Under the pieces are notes generated by a model that was not told the origin of the DNA, did not search any database, and saw only the letters and a program-made list of their open reading frames with translations. Below, piece after piece: positions 28,473-37,372 of a DNA stretch of 64,000 nt. Position 1 is the first letter of the stretch, and each line of letters begins with the position of its first letter. This DNA is from Tritrichomonas musculus (lineage: Eukaryota > Parabasalia > Tritrichomonadida > Tritrichomonadidae): positions 1,922,001 to 1,986,000 of the forward strand of contig JAPFFF010000022.1 in the NCBI GenBank assembly GCA_039105265.1. Reading direction: 5' to 3'. The position numbers were made by a program, and so were the translations under genes.

Positions 28473-29920
28473 TTGAAAAAAATGAGTAAGTCAATACGTG
28501 TTTACGATAAAGAATACCCATCATTATTGCGTTATCCGTTCAAATCTAAATACAAATTCATTAATGATTACCTTCAGAAGGTATATAAAAGCGACATCAA
28601 AACTGAACCATTTGTGAAAGACTTTAAATTGAAATCATGTAAAGAATTATCTAAGCCGGATTTCTCTAATGAACCAGGTTGTTGGGAAGCTGATTTAATG
28701 TTTATTCGTTATTACGACAAAGACTTAACAAAAGAAAAGAACATTTATTTGGTTCTCATTAATGTCAACACAAGATACCTAATTGTAGAACCTATTAAAG
28801 ATAAAGCACATATATGGTTTGCACTTGAGAGAATTATTATAAAGCATCCACAGTTTTTATTTAATGTAATCAAATGTGATGGCGAACCAGGATTTATCGA
28901 AATGAAAGACAATAATGTTATAATAAGATTTCCATCAGGAGAAACAACATTTATATTCGATCTTGATGAAATCATTAAAGCGGAATACAAATATGATAAG
29001 CAATTACAGCAAAGAACTAAAGAAGCAATTCTTGTGAAACACAATATTGAAGCATTAAGAGATTTACTTAAACAGAATGATTAATATAAACCACGTATTA
29101 AGAGATTATTCAATTTTCAACAAATTGTTCAAAAAGAAATACAGAATGAATATCCTAAAGGTTTTCCACAAGATTATCCACAAGATTATTGTGATTTGTG
29201 AAAAGCAAATGTGAAAAGATAGTCTATAATAGTATCATTGATTCAATCACTGAATTCTATCCTTTAAAGTTCATCATTAATAGTTCTCCATATGCGTTAT
29301 CTCACAAGAATGTTGATTCTGTAATACGAACTTTGAGAAATGCTTTTGGTCTCGATGATAGACGCTTAAGTGATTACAATTTGATGAGACAAATGGTAGA
29401 CTACTATAATAATACTCCTCATGGTTCACTTCGATTCAAAAATATTGATTACATTGATAATGAATTCTATGATAAGAATCTTAAAAGACCATCAAAATGG
29501 ATCTATTATACGCCATCACAAATGCAAAACGATATTGATCTCGAATGGAAATATATTCGTAAAATGCAAATGAAATTAAGAGAAATACACGAGAAGCAAC
29601 ACTTTAAGGGATTATTATCGTACAAGAAAGGAAATATTATATTAGTGCATCTCGATAAAAGCAAAACACAAAAAAAACATGAGAAGCGCAGAAGAGTATT
29701 CAATGAAATAGCTGAATTTATTGAATATCGTAATGGAAACACTATATGTAGACTATTAAAGCCTTATCAAACGGTTAACAAAAAAGATTCTACAAAAGGT
29801 AGGAAACCAATGACAGATAATGAAAAAGCTATTATTGAAGTGCCCATTATATATACTAAATTTGTATGTAATTCATTTAATGATCTCAACGATGATTACA
29901 TTAAGTATTTTGGCATCTAA
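28473..29920 (+). pseudogene. Retroviral-type integrase of Maverick B, about one break
   Basis: The rve-type core is recognisable by CWEADLMFIRYY, IYLVLINVNTRYLIVEPI and IKCDGEPGFI. Further on come VIRTLRNAFGL, YYNNTPHGSLRF and a basic C-terminal region with YKKGNIILVHLDKS. Similarity to element A's integrase is limited to these core features, as expected for a separate lineage. It would insert the element at 6-bp staggered cuts. The reading frame is not continuous, with about one break. Its end overlaps the end of the opposite-strand gene by 20 bases. Confidence 0.8.
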
Positions 29921-32453
29921 GATGATCCTCTTTGATGTACCTTTTTTTGTAGAAAAAATGCTTACGAACAATATAAAGAATTATGCAACAAATAATGTGA
30001 AGCAGCCGATTACAAAGAGATATTTTCATACACAATCTAGTGAATTTACTTAATTTCTTGTATAAATCTTTGATTTCAACATAATTGCCACCGACTTGAT
30101 TATTAATCCATTTGTCAACATTTTCACAGAATTTATCTTGTAGTTGCTTCTTTGAATTTTCATCTAGATTATTTTCAATTATAGAGTTTATGAGATTCTT
30201 ATATTGTTCTTTCTTTTCTGCTGTATATCCGAGACCTATATCAAGTATACAGTATTTTGTTTCTTCTAATATTGCAATTAGTTGTTCATTCATTTCAACT
30301 TCACTATTTATTTCTCCATCTATTGGCATAACTTGTTTGATAAATGAATTATAATCATTTTGAATCATCATACCTAATTCACTATTTACTGATTTAGGAT
30401 GCGTTTTCTTATATCTAGACCACATATTCCAATCGGTGCATTTATGTGTTTTCATTAATATAGCTTCATAATGTGTAATAAATATTGCACTGCATACTTT
30501 GAAATAACTATATAGACAATGTAATGGTTCTAAGAATTTAGTTTCTTCATTTACAGCAATAGTATTTAAAACTGTTTTCCATATCTTAGCAAAGATTGAA
30601 CTCCAAAGACTTCTGGCAGTAATTCTTGTGCTGACTTTTGGTTTAGATAATCCAACAGATTGATATGAATTGATTACTTTCTTGAATTTCTCATCTATTG
30701 TTTCATTGATTTTACCAGTATCCCAGGTTTCTTTATTGTAATCCCATGTGCGTTTAGTTCCCATGAGATTCTTTAACCATACTTCAAATGGTTCTATTTC
30801 ACCTCCTTTTTTAATGCGTTCTGTTTGCCATAATTTCTTATATGGATCAGCTTTTATGAGTCGAAATCCATTAATAATAACTGGTTTACCACGTGTATCA
30901 ACAATGACAATGTCTTCTACTCGATCTCCATTTAGATCACAAATTGAATTACCTAATGGGTCTTTAGTATCTCTTCTTGCAGGGATTAATCGATATAATG
31001 GATATCCATTTTTATCAAATCTTTTTTTGCAATAAGCTTCTGCACCATCTCTTGTAGCACATTTAGGAGAGAATTTAATACGATAATTACCATTAATGAG
31101 AATATCAAATAGTGCACTACGATATTTACTAATATCAACACTTTGTTTATTATCGAAAATATATAAGTCATTCATGCGTTTTTGTAATGCATCTACTGTT
31201 TTATTAGTTCGTTTACCACTTGGTGCACTCTTCATATAATTAGCTAATAATTCGGCTTCATTTATGTCAGATCCTTTTTTAAGTTCAACATTGTTGTTTA
31301 ATAAAGGTGTATAATCGTTTTTATCTGTATCATCTTTATTAGCATAGCGTTTGTTTCTCCTAAGATATTCTTTAGTTGGCGTATGAAAAATGGATTTACT
31401 CATTGTTTTATTATTGGATAAATATTTATTATCAGCTTCTAGATTTGCGTCATTAATGTCATCACTACTATCGCTATTCATATTATAAAATACATCTCTA
31501 TCGCCATTTACTTTGATATACTTTATTAAGCTCTTTAGTTGCTTCATATTAGTGGGCTTTGCTGATTGATCAAATATATTTGTTTTTCTTATTGCATCAT
31601 GTAATTGTAAAACAAGATTTCTTACTCTAATGTCAGAATCATTTTTAGGATTAATAGAGCAATTATAGTATTTATATAGATCATCTATTGTGAAATCCTC
31701 ATTAATCAATCCAAATCGATTAAGCTGATTAGCATCAATAGTTGAAGCTTTTTTAAATGAATCTATTAATTGATCGCCTTCTAGATTGTTTTCAGTGATC
31801 CTTCTTATTGTTTCAATATTAGTTTGTCTTCTTTGATTCTCAAATTGCATCAGTTTAGTTATGTTATCTGATATTGCAGCTTTTTTACGCGAATCTATGT
31901 TTTTAGTTAATGATTCCACAAGAGATGTAATCATATTAGTATCTCGTTTATCGAATACTGAATATTTCTCAGGATCATCTGCTATACGATAAAACAATTG
32001 TAATGCGTTAATATGATTGCTATCAATTACAATTAGATCACTAAGCGATTCAATGTCTTTACTAATTCGGTTTCTATAATAGTGGTCTGCTAATTCAGGC
32101 TCTTCTTCTTCTTCAACTTGAGGTAAAGCATGAGTATCTTCTTTATGCTTAACCAATCTTGTTGTATCATTAAAGTAATCCATTTTTGAGTCAAGTATTT
32201 TAGCTAAAGTTGCTTTTTGTCTTTTACTTCCTTTAGGAGAAGCTTTATATTTGTTTAGCATCTCTTTTAGCTTTTCTTTTGCGTCTTTGGTATATAATGA
32301 CTTATTATTGACAACATTAATGATATTATCAATAATATTTTTTTTAGTTGCTTCATTAATGGTGCTATTATCGTACATAAATATGAGCATATCTTGATAA
32401 TCCTTCTTTTTAACTTCTTGCATAATGAAATCTTTGGTGTTTGATGCGATCAT
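29901..32453 (-). CDS. Conserved large protein of the B/D Maverick lineage
   Basis: 850 residues. The N-terminal ~400 are polar and helical with an EEEEEPEL patch. The C-terminal half, from NGNYRIKFSP, is conserved with element D (61648-63705). It includes a DLNGDRVEDIVIVD string that resembles a calcium-binding FG-GAP/EF-type loop, then GKPVIINGFRLIKADPYKKLW, and a stretch with Trp-rich helices. A hydrophobic tail (LLHIICCIILYIV) ends the frame. I do not recognise the family. Size and conservation suggest a virion or terminal protein. It diverges from the fibre gene over 14 bases. Confidence 0.65.
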   Translation of the reverse strand: MIASNTKDFIMQEVKKKDYQDMLIFMYDNSTINEATKKNIIDNIINVVNNKSLYTKDAKEKLKEMLNKYKASPKGSKRQKATLAKILDSKMDYFNDTTRLVKHKEDTHALPQVEEEEEPELADHYYRNRISKDIESLSDLIVIDSNHINALQLFYRIADDPEKYSVFDKRDTNMITSLVESLTKNIDSRKKAAISDNITKLMQFENQRRQTNIETIRRITENNLEGDQLIDSFKKASTIDANQLNRFGLINEDFTIDDLYKYYNCSINPKNDSDIRVRNLVLQLHDAIRKTNIFDQSAKPTNMKQLKSLIKYIKVNGDRDVFYNMNSDSSDDINDANLEADNKYLSNNKTMSKSIFHTPTKEYLRRNKRYANKDDTDKNDYTPLLNNNVELKKGSDINEAELLANYMKSAPSGKRTNKTVDALQKRMNDLYIFDNKQSVDISKYRSALFDILINGNYRIKFSPKCATRDGAEAYCKKRFDKNGYPLYRLIPARRDTKDPLGNSICDLNGDRVEDIVIVDTRGKPVIINGFRLIKADPYKKLWQTERIKKGGEIEPFEVWLKNLMGTKRTWDYNKETWDTGKINETIDEKFKKVINSYQSVGLSKPKVSTRITARSLWSSIFAKIWKTVLNTIAVNEETKFLEPLHCLYSYFKVCSAIFITHYEAILMKTHKCTDWNMWSRYKKTHPKSVNSELGMMIQNDYNSFIKQVMPIDGEINSEVEMNEQLIAILEETKYCILDIGLGYTAEKKEQYKNLINSIIENNLDENSKKQLQDKFCENVDKWINNQVGGNYVEIKDLYKKLSKFTRLCMKISLCNRLLHIICCIILYIVRKHFFYKKRYIKEDHLRCQNT

Positions 32454-32467
32454 TTATTACATTCAAA
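32454..32467. promoter_or_regulatory. 14-bp divergent promoter region
   Basis: TTATTACATTCAAA is all that separates the two opposite ATGs, so initiation signals for both genes must overlap or lie inside coding sequence. Confidence 0.4.
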
Positions 32468-35404
32468 ATGTTTACAATAGAGCAAGCAGGTAGTGTAAAA
32501 AAAGTAAATACAATTGATGAACTCATTATCGAATACATCAAAAAATATTCTTGTCAATGTAATAGTAATAACGGAAATAATTTAGGGAATAGCATTAATG
32601 AAGCAGAATTAAATGAACTATTAAAACTTTATGCAAAGATTACGAATCTTGATGAGTACGCTAAAATAACCGATTTATTTGACTATCTCAAAACGGAGGA
32701 ATTCAATAAAGAACTATTAAAGTATGCTAGTAGTGAAGAAATTCAAAACGCTGTTGATGCATTACGCGATTACGTTGTTAACAATTTTGCATTATCAACT
32801 GATATACCTGAGAACATCATTACGAGTGAATCATTAAGTACTACATTAAGTGGTTATGCTAAAACAGATAATTTACCAGATATGTCTAAATATGCTCTCT
32901 CAATAGATAATCCAGAACCTGTTGATTTGACAAATTATGCTACAAAAAGTGAAATTCCAGAAATACTTAAAGATGAAACAATATATAATGATGATATTGA
33001 AATATTTCTACGTAATATTCAAGAAGCTGTTAATGATACTAATGTTTTATCATCACAATTAACAAGAGAATTTGTATATAAATATGTAGATCATGTTATG
33101 ACTGATTTTGGTGTAAATAATCTCAATATAGTAAAATATGATGGTGAATTTGAATACGATTCATATAAATCGTTAAATTTAACATACTTTAATGAAACAT
33201 ATGATGAAAAAGTATTAAGTATGAAATCATGTATAAGTATGTATTATGATTTACGTGATAAATTATTATATGATAAACAAGATAAACTCAATTTGATATC
33301 ATCAAAAGAGAAACTAGTAGATATTCCGTTTATTTATACTAATACAAATAAAACTGGAACTGTATTAGATCATGAAATATTATATATTAAAGACTATAAT
33401 GATGAACTGTATAAAAAACTAGAAAATAAAGTATTAGTAGTAAAAGGTTCATATAATAATGAAGATATAAGTGGCGAATATGTATACGATGAAACTAAAT
33501 CTGATACTGAATCTTATTACTATAAAAAAGATGAACATTATATAATAATTTACAATAGATATTATGATGGAGATATATATTATGATGTTAATGATGATTA
33601 TACTCATCATCCAACTCTTATATCATTTCAATATAAAGAAGTACAAGAAACATTTGATAATAATGATATTCCAACTATGAACTTTTTAAATGAATTATTA
33701 TCAAATAATAACAACAATAATATTGAAATACTTAAAGATGAAACAATATATAATAACGATAATGATATTTTCTTTAATAATATTAATGAAGCTGCTAATG
33801 ATAATAATGTTTTATCATCTCAATTAACTATAAATTTTATATGGAAATATATTGTATATATGATTGAATTTCATGCTGTATTAAAAAATGAATTAACAAG
33901 AAGCTATAGATTTAATATTGAAGACTATGAAACACTAACTTTAAATAATATTGATAATGAAAAAGAGTATGAAGTATTAAGTGAAAAATCTTCATTAAAA
34001 ATGTACTATAATTTATTAGATAAGATTAAAACTAAACAAGATTCATTAGCGATATCAACAAATAAAACAGATTATGAAACAAATAAAGAATCTACTACAA
34101 TAATACCGTCATTATCGTTATTAAATGAATTATTATCAAATAATGATAAATATGTAGTTAAAAATGATGATGGCTCATTAACGATTAATACAAATAATAA
34201 TAGAGTTTCTACGCTTAATTTACAAAACAAAACTGATATTGATATTATGTTAGGTGATGAAACAGAAAATTATATGAAGATTAGATATAGAAAAATATTA
34301 AAAATGTTTTTCTTGTATTACAAAAATATTGAACTTTTTAAAATATCTGCTAATGATGATGTTAGCCAAAGCTATATTCTTATAAATAGTTTATTGGAAT
34401 TAAATAATGAACTATACATTAATAGAAATAATAATGCTACTTTAGCTGAAATGTTTTCAAATGCTAATATTGCGTCAATAAAATTTGGTACAAGTTTATC
34501 TAATTTATGTGAAGTAATACAAGAATTAACCAATGATAAACCAACAACGAGTATAAGAATAAATGATAGCAATATATTATCGCTAATTAAGGATTCAACT
34601 AATATTATAAAAGTTGATGCTGATTTATATAAAAATGATGATAAATATTTAACTGAATCAGAATGTGATAATAAATATATAGCAAAAAATGATGATGGTT
34701 CATTAACGATTAATACTACCGAAAGTAATATTGCAAGTTTCTTTAGTTCTATTGATTCTAATACACTTACTTTATTTAGATTTGGATATAATGATACTTA
34801 TAATACTGTCTTTATGTATAGGTCTTCAAAAACTGCTGATACTGGTGAAGTATTTATATATGTTGATGGTCATAGATTTCAATCATTTAGCATGTTTGGT
34901 ACTGCAAGAAATACAACAATTGATTCAAATTTACATGTTACTGGCAAAATAACATCAAATGGTTCAAATACTATTACTCATTATGCTCCTATTGAATCTT
35001 CATTAAATGATATCAATGATTTCATCATAGGTGCTCCAGTTTATATAACAGGTAATGTATTTAAAAGAAATGACAATAAGTGGGTATCATCTACTGTAAA
35101 TGATTCAACTGACTGCATATGTAGCGTAAAAATAATAGGATCATGGAAAGAATATATTGGAATATGCGTACAAATAGATCAAAAAAATAATTGCATTTCA
35201 TTTGCTACTCATGGTGATTATCTTGTTAAAGTTGATGATTCATCTTGTTATTCAGTTGGTGATGAAGTCTTTATTGATAACACAGATAATAAACTAAAGA
35301 TACTCAGTGGAGAAACTGCAATAACATCTAAAATAAAGCGTATGACTGTTGGAGTTATCACAAGTATCATCAATGATAGAACATTAGCTGTATTCAAAAG
35401 CTAA
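32468..35404 (+). CDS. Tail-fibre-like protein of Maverick B
   Basis: 978 residues from the ATG in ATTCAAAATG; the upstream ATG at 32441 overlaps the opposite gene. The N-terminal 170 residues contain repeated short shaft units (LYAKITNLDEYAKITDL, LTNYATKSEIPE) as in phage fibres. The middle holds a duplicated module, EILKDETIYNDDIEIF and EILKDETIYNNDNDIF, and the motif KNDDGSLTINT also occurs twice. A C-terminal domain of about 200 residues has beta-rich, phage-like SNLHVTGKITSNGS then a bounded end domain. It is probably the attachment fibre of B. Confidence 0.7.
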   Translation: MFTIEQAGSVKKVNTIDELIIEYIKKYSCQCNSNNGNNLGNSINEAELNELLKLYAKITNLDEYAKITDLFDYLKTEEFNKELLKYASSEEIQNAVDALRDYVVNNFALSTDIPENIITSESLSTTLSGYAKTDNLPDMSKYALSIDNPEPVDLTNYATKSEIPEILKDETIYNDDIEIFLRNIQEAVNDTNVLSSQLTREFVYKYVDHVMTDFGVNNLNIVKYDGEFEYDSYKSLNLTYFNETYDEKVLSMKSCISMYYDLRDKLLYDKQDKLNLISSKEKLVDIPFIYTNTNKTGTVLDHEILYIKDYNDELYKKLENKVLVVKGSYNNEDISGEYVYDETKSDTESYYYKKDEHYIIIYNRYYDGDIYYDVNDDYTHHPTLISFQYKEVQETFDNNDIPTMNFLNELLSNNNNNNIEILKDETIYNNDNDIFFNNINEAANDNNVLSSQLTINFIWKYIVYMIEFHAVLKNELTRSYRFNIEDYETLTLNNIDNEKEYEVLSEKSSLKMYYNLLDKIKTKQDSLAISTNKTDYETNKESTTIIPSLSLLNELLSNNDKYVVKNDDGSLTINTNNNRVSTLNLQNKTDIDIMLGDETENYMKIRYRKILKMFFLYYKNIELFKISANDDVSQSYILINSLLELNNELYINRNNNATLAEMFSNANIASIKFGTSLSNLCEVIQELTNDKPTTSIRINDSNILSLIKDSTNIIKVDADLYKNDDKYLTESECDNKYIAKNDDGSLTINTTESNIASFFSSIDSNTLTLFRFGYNDTYNTVFMYRSSKTADTGEVFIYVDGHRFQSFSMFGTARNTTIDSNLHVTGKITSNGSNTITHYAPIESSLNDINDFIIGAPVYITGNVFKRNDNKWVSSTVNDSTDCICSVKIIGSWKEYIGICVQIDQKNNCISFATHGDYLVKVDDSSCYSVGDEVFIDNTDNKLKILSGETAITSKIKRMTVGVITSIINDRTLAVFKS

Positions 35405-35449
35405 AAGTTTTAGTCAATCTATGCTTGTCAAAGCTTGAAAATCCCTTAA

Positions 35450-35515
35450 AATAGTATTAAAATGTCTCATAGGTGAAGTGGTGAATATTCACCCTAAATT
35501 GTTCACCTCACTTAT
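35450..35515 (-). repeat. Palindromic repeat of Maverick B, copy 4
   Basis: GGTGAATATTCACC (35480-35493) inside a ~45-bp stretch that is the inverted copy of 24716-24776. Lies between convergent genes. Confidence 0.75.
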
Positions 35516-35556
35516 TGGGAACTCATAATGAGTCAAAAATAGGGCTACTTAAGAGT

Positions 35557-36579
35557 TTATTTTCTGTTAACATACATTGTTCTGTGTACATTTGAGATGC
35601 TAAATAAGCCTGTTTCTTCTATTTTCTTTTTTAATTCGTCATATGATAAGCTAATCTTAAATATTGTTCTATACTTTGATTGCACATCTTTTAACAAGAA
35701 TCTATCTATTGATGGATAATTTTTTTGTAGAAACAATTTCATATCATATTTGAGTTCATCAGGTGTATCTTCAATATGTTTATCTATTTCTTGTTGTTCT
35801 CTTAATTCTTCCCTCATGTGATCTATTTGAAATAGACTATAATTGTATTTTCTTCTTGCTGCATCACATTTTGAGCACGATTTATTAGTCTGCGCATTAT
35901 TGTTAGCTATCATACCGTTTATGATTAATATATTATCAGATACTTCTTTTATTCTGCATTTATCGATAAATCCAAGTGAAAAATCTTCTGGTTCTTTACA
36001 TAAAAAAGCACTACTTGTAGGATAAACATCATATGGTTTACCATCTTTGTCTTTATTAATGATACTTATAGCGATTAATAATGCGTGATCTATAAATGAT
36101 TTATAATCTTGATACTCATCTGATTTATATATATTGACAACATTATTGTACACTTTATTACATTTTTCGTTAATAGAATTATGATTGCAGTGATAACCTA
36201 TCATATCATAGTTGACTTTTCTAATGAATTTCTTTATTTCTGCTGAATCTGTTTTCAATTCTTCGATTTGATCAAATATAGGCACTTCAGGTATCGTTTG
36301 TGTGATATCATTTAATTTAGGCATTGATTGGAATATCATAAATATATCATGAATGAGATTCGTATTTGTTTCAATATTGAGCTTATATTTAATTGGATCA
36401 TAATTGTTGGATAATAGATCATTCTTAATTGTCATTCTTAATCGTTCAACATTCATGCGATAAAATACAGAAACTTCTTTTGAGAAATCACTTTGAACTA
36501 AAGCATTATTGGCTGTATTACAGACTTTAACTATGTTAGCAACATTAACAGCATTCTTGTTTGATTTAATTAATGTCAT
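35557..36579 (-). CDS. Hypothetical protein with a CSKC motif
   Basis: 340 residues from the ATG at 36579. The frame is open to 36660, but the extra part is read-through of a palindromic repeat. Helical throughout, with one CSKCDAARRKY pair of cysteines near residue 235 and other Cys/His residues (YHCNHNSINEKCN) that could bind zinc. The C-terminal 70 residues (DMKLFLQKNYPSIDRFLLKDV...YDELKKKIEETG) look like a winged-helix DNA-binding domain. It lies beside PolB on the same strand. Replication accessory protein is a guess. Confidence 0.5.
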   Translation of the reverse strand: MTLIKSNKNAVNVANIVKVCNTANNALVQSDFSKEVSVFYRMNVERLRMTIKNDLLSNNYDPIKYKLNIETNTNLIHDIFMIFQSMPKLNDITQTIPEVPIFDQIEELKTDSAEIKKFIRKVNYDMIGYHCNHNSINEKCNKVYNNVVNIYKSDEYQDYKSFIDHALLIAISIINKDKDGKPYDVYPTSSAFLCKEPEDFSLGFIDKCRIKEVSDNILIINGMIANNNAQTNKSCSKCDAARRKYNYSLFQIDHMREELREQQEIDKHIEDTPDELKYDMKLFLQKNYPSIDRFLLKDVQSKYRTIFKISLSYDELKKKIEETGLFSISNVHRTMYVNRK

Positions 36580-36611
36580 TTCATTTAATGATAAAATTTT
36601 TAAAAAAATAA

Positions 36612-36682
36612 TTATTGGTGAATCATTAGGTGAAATCTCACCCATGCACATGTAGCACATATTTAGTCATTTTGAGACAGAA
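36612..36682 (+). repeat. Palindromic repeat of Maverick B, copy 5
   Basis: GGTGAAATCTCACC at 36629-36642 in the ~60-bp unit GTGAATCATTAGGTGAAATC onward, shared with copy 6. Confidence 0.75.
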
Positions 36683-37196
36683 TATTGATTATTTTACATG
36701 CCATATACTCTGATAGATTCGTTTTTAGCTGCTCATGAACGATCTTTTTAAGGAATTTCATTCTATCTGATAATGGTTGATTCAATATTAAATCTTTGTT
36801 TGTATTAGCAAATTCAAGTACTTTCTCTCGTTGTTCATCACTTAAAAACTTTGAACGATTTAATGGAAACGATCTATGTATACGTCTATGTTTTGGCCTA
36901 ATAGATGCTTCTAATTGTGATCCACTTAATGGCTCAATTTGTGATCCACTTAATGGCTCAATTTGTGTATCACATTCTAAATCTGAACTAATTTGTGGAT
37001 TGCAATTGCGAGACTCAAACAAAGCTTGCGGTTCACTTAATGGCTCACTTAATGACTCCTCTTCTGTATTACTTGTGGTTTGCTTTTTAAGAGAATTCAC
37101 ATAAATAGCATTCTGTAAATGATTTTTACACAATTGAGTCTTTAATGTAAACAGTTCAGTAATGATGTTATCAATTGTTTTTAACGTCTCTTGCAT
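36663..37196 (-). CDS. Hypothetical protein with EPLSGSQ repeats
   Basis: 177 residues. An N-terminal coil (LKTIDNIITELFTLKTQL) precedes a low-complexity middle with repeated SEPLSEP and IEPLSGSQ units (24-bp DNA repeats around 36905-37060). A basic C-terminal helical domain (RRIHRSFPLNRSKFLSDEQREKVLEFANTN) could bind nucleic acid. No family recognised. It begins 163 bases downstream of the PolB stop on the same strand. Confidence 0.5.
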   Translation of the reverse strand: MQETLKTIDNIITELFTLKTQLCKNHLQNAIYVNSLKKQTTSNTEEESLSEPLSEPQALFESRNCNPQISSDLECDTQIEPLSGSQIEPLSGSQLEASIRPKHRRIHRSFPLNRSKFLSDEQREKVLEFANTNKDLILNQPLSDRMKFLKKIVHEQLKTNLSEYMACKIINILSQND

Positions 37197-37262
37197 GTTT
37201 AAATAATAAAAAAATTAATGTTATCAAAAAGTAATTTGTAAATCACAAGAAGACATTAAATA

Positions 37263-37372
37263 ACCTCATTTTTGACACTTTTTAATGATCTACTATGTAA
37301 TTTCAAAGTTGTAGTGAATCATTAGGTGAAATCTCACCTATGCACCTCTTAAGTCATTTTAAGTGTATTTCA
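37263..37372 (+). repeat. Palindromic repeat of Maverick B, copy 6, with a long inverted arm
   Basis: GGTGAAATCTCACC at 37325-37338. The preceding TTTTTGACACTTTTTAATGA to GAAAGTTGTAG-type sequence is the inverted copy of 23533-23590. It follows the PolB gene end. Confidence 0.75.

Noticed and set aside
36580-36660. Longer N-terminus for the CSKC protein
   Set aside because: The extra residues translate palindromic repeat copy 5; the ATG at 36579 is more plausible.
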